Of a stretch of 41,465 bases of DNA, positions 41,207-41,465 are shown in pieces. The position numbers and the translations under genes were made by a program. The first letter of the stretch is position 1. Each line of letters begins with the position of its first letter. Source of the stretch: Chara braunii (Eukaryota; Streptophyta; Charophyceae; Charales; Characeae); the NCBI GenBank assembly GCA_003427395.1, contig BFEA01000666.1:256267-297731 (forward strand). The letters are read 5' to 3'. Below the pieces are notes generated by a model that had not been told where the DNA came from, searched no databases, and worked only from the letters and a program-made list of their open reading frames with translations.

Positions 41207-41465
41207 GGGGGGAAACATAGGGGGGAAAGTCGCGCAGAGGGGGGGGAAGCGGACTCGGGGGATCGCGCGGGGTTGTGCGTGGGAGGGAGGAAGTCGGGGG
41301 AAGGAGGTCCTGGTTGGGGTCGGGGATGGGGGCGCAGAGTGGAGATCCGGGGAATCAAGGGAGTCGGGGAAGGGTCGGGGGTAGTCGGGGGCGGAAGGTC
41401 GGGTTGGGGGGGTGCGCAATTGGGGGGGAGGTGGGGGAGTTGGGATTGGGAGGGGGAGTTGGGGA
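41207..41465. other. G-rich window edge
   Basis: G-rich sequence with many GGG/GGGG runs on the + strand could form G-quadruplexes. No LTR similarity to 33298-33820 is seen. Confidence 0.4.

Larger units (their letters stand above)
33298..41465 (-). mobile_element. Chromovirus (Ty3/gypsy) inserted in LINE-B, right end outside window
   Basis: Minus-strand order from the right: leader region, gag with zinc knuckle, protease, RT, RNase H, integrase, chromodomain, 3' region with minisatellite, polypurine tract and 3' LTR. The integrase-after-RNase H order and the terminal chromodomain define a chromovirus. Its LTR ends exactly where LINE-B coding sequence resumes. No second LTR copy is found to 41465, so the 5' LTR lies beyond or is lost. 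Multiple stops and shifts make it inactive. Confidence 0.85.

Noticed and set aside
41008-41419. Minus-strand poly-His/Pro-rich proteins
   Set aside because: They come from the GAT microsatellite and G-rich tract and have no domain.

Overview
The window looks like a transposon-packed stretch of a eukaryotic nuclear genome. Evidence for this is the non-LTR and LTR retrotransposon remains, poly(A) tails, tRNA-derived SINEs, microsatellites and intron-like signals, with no operon-like gene packing. The retroelement style points to a land plant or a streptophyte alga: LINEs ending in a zf-RVT zinc domain, a chromodomain Ty3/gypsy element, and an initiator-Met tRNA primer-binding site. The species cannot be fixed from the sequence. 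Two runs of N (11604-11984 and 23571-24366) and one single n (37186) mark it as draft assembly.

Layout. Positions 1-16 kb hold no recognisable host gene. They hold a two-level minisatellite (about 745-1360), tRNA-derived SINEs (1755-1947, and 13937-14158 with a clean 12-bp target duplication), foldback elements, several short tandem duplications and two dispersed repeat families, here called E and F. Positions 16.1-27.25 kb are one long decayed LINE on the + strand (LINE-A): 5' UTR, a zinc-knuckle ORF1, then an ORF2 with APE endonuclease, reverse transcriptase and zf-RVT, ending in a poly(A) tail. LINE-A is split by a 1.8-kb element (23144-24939) with terminal inverted repeats and an 8-bp target duplication. 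That element carries AT palindromes and a hammerhead-like motif.

Positions 27.5-29.86 kb contain an orphan minus-strand primer-binding site, simple repeats, a 137-bp near-perfect palindrome and the one plausible host coding exon (29277-29512: transmembrane segment plus coiled coil). Positions 29.86-33.30 kb are a second LINE on the minus strand (LINE-B). It carries a 223-bp MITE with 13-bp inverted repeats and an 8-bp target duplication. Positions 33.30 kb to the right edge are a minus-strand chromovirus (gag, protease, RT, RNase H, integrase, chromodomain, 3' LTR) that appears to have landed inside LINE-B. Its 5' LTR is not visible in the window.

All retroelement ORFs are broken by stops and frameshifts, so none could act autonomously. 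The order of insertion can be read from the nesting: LINE-A before its DNA element, and LINE-B before both the MITE and the chromovirus.
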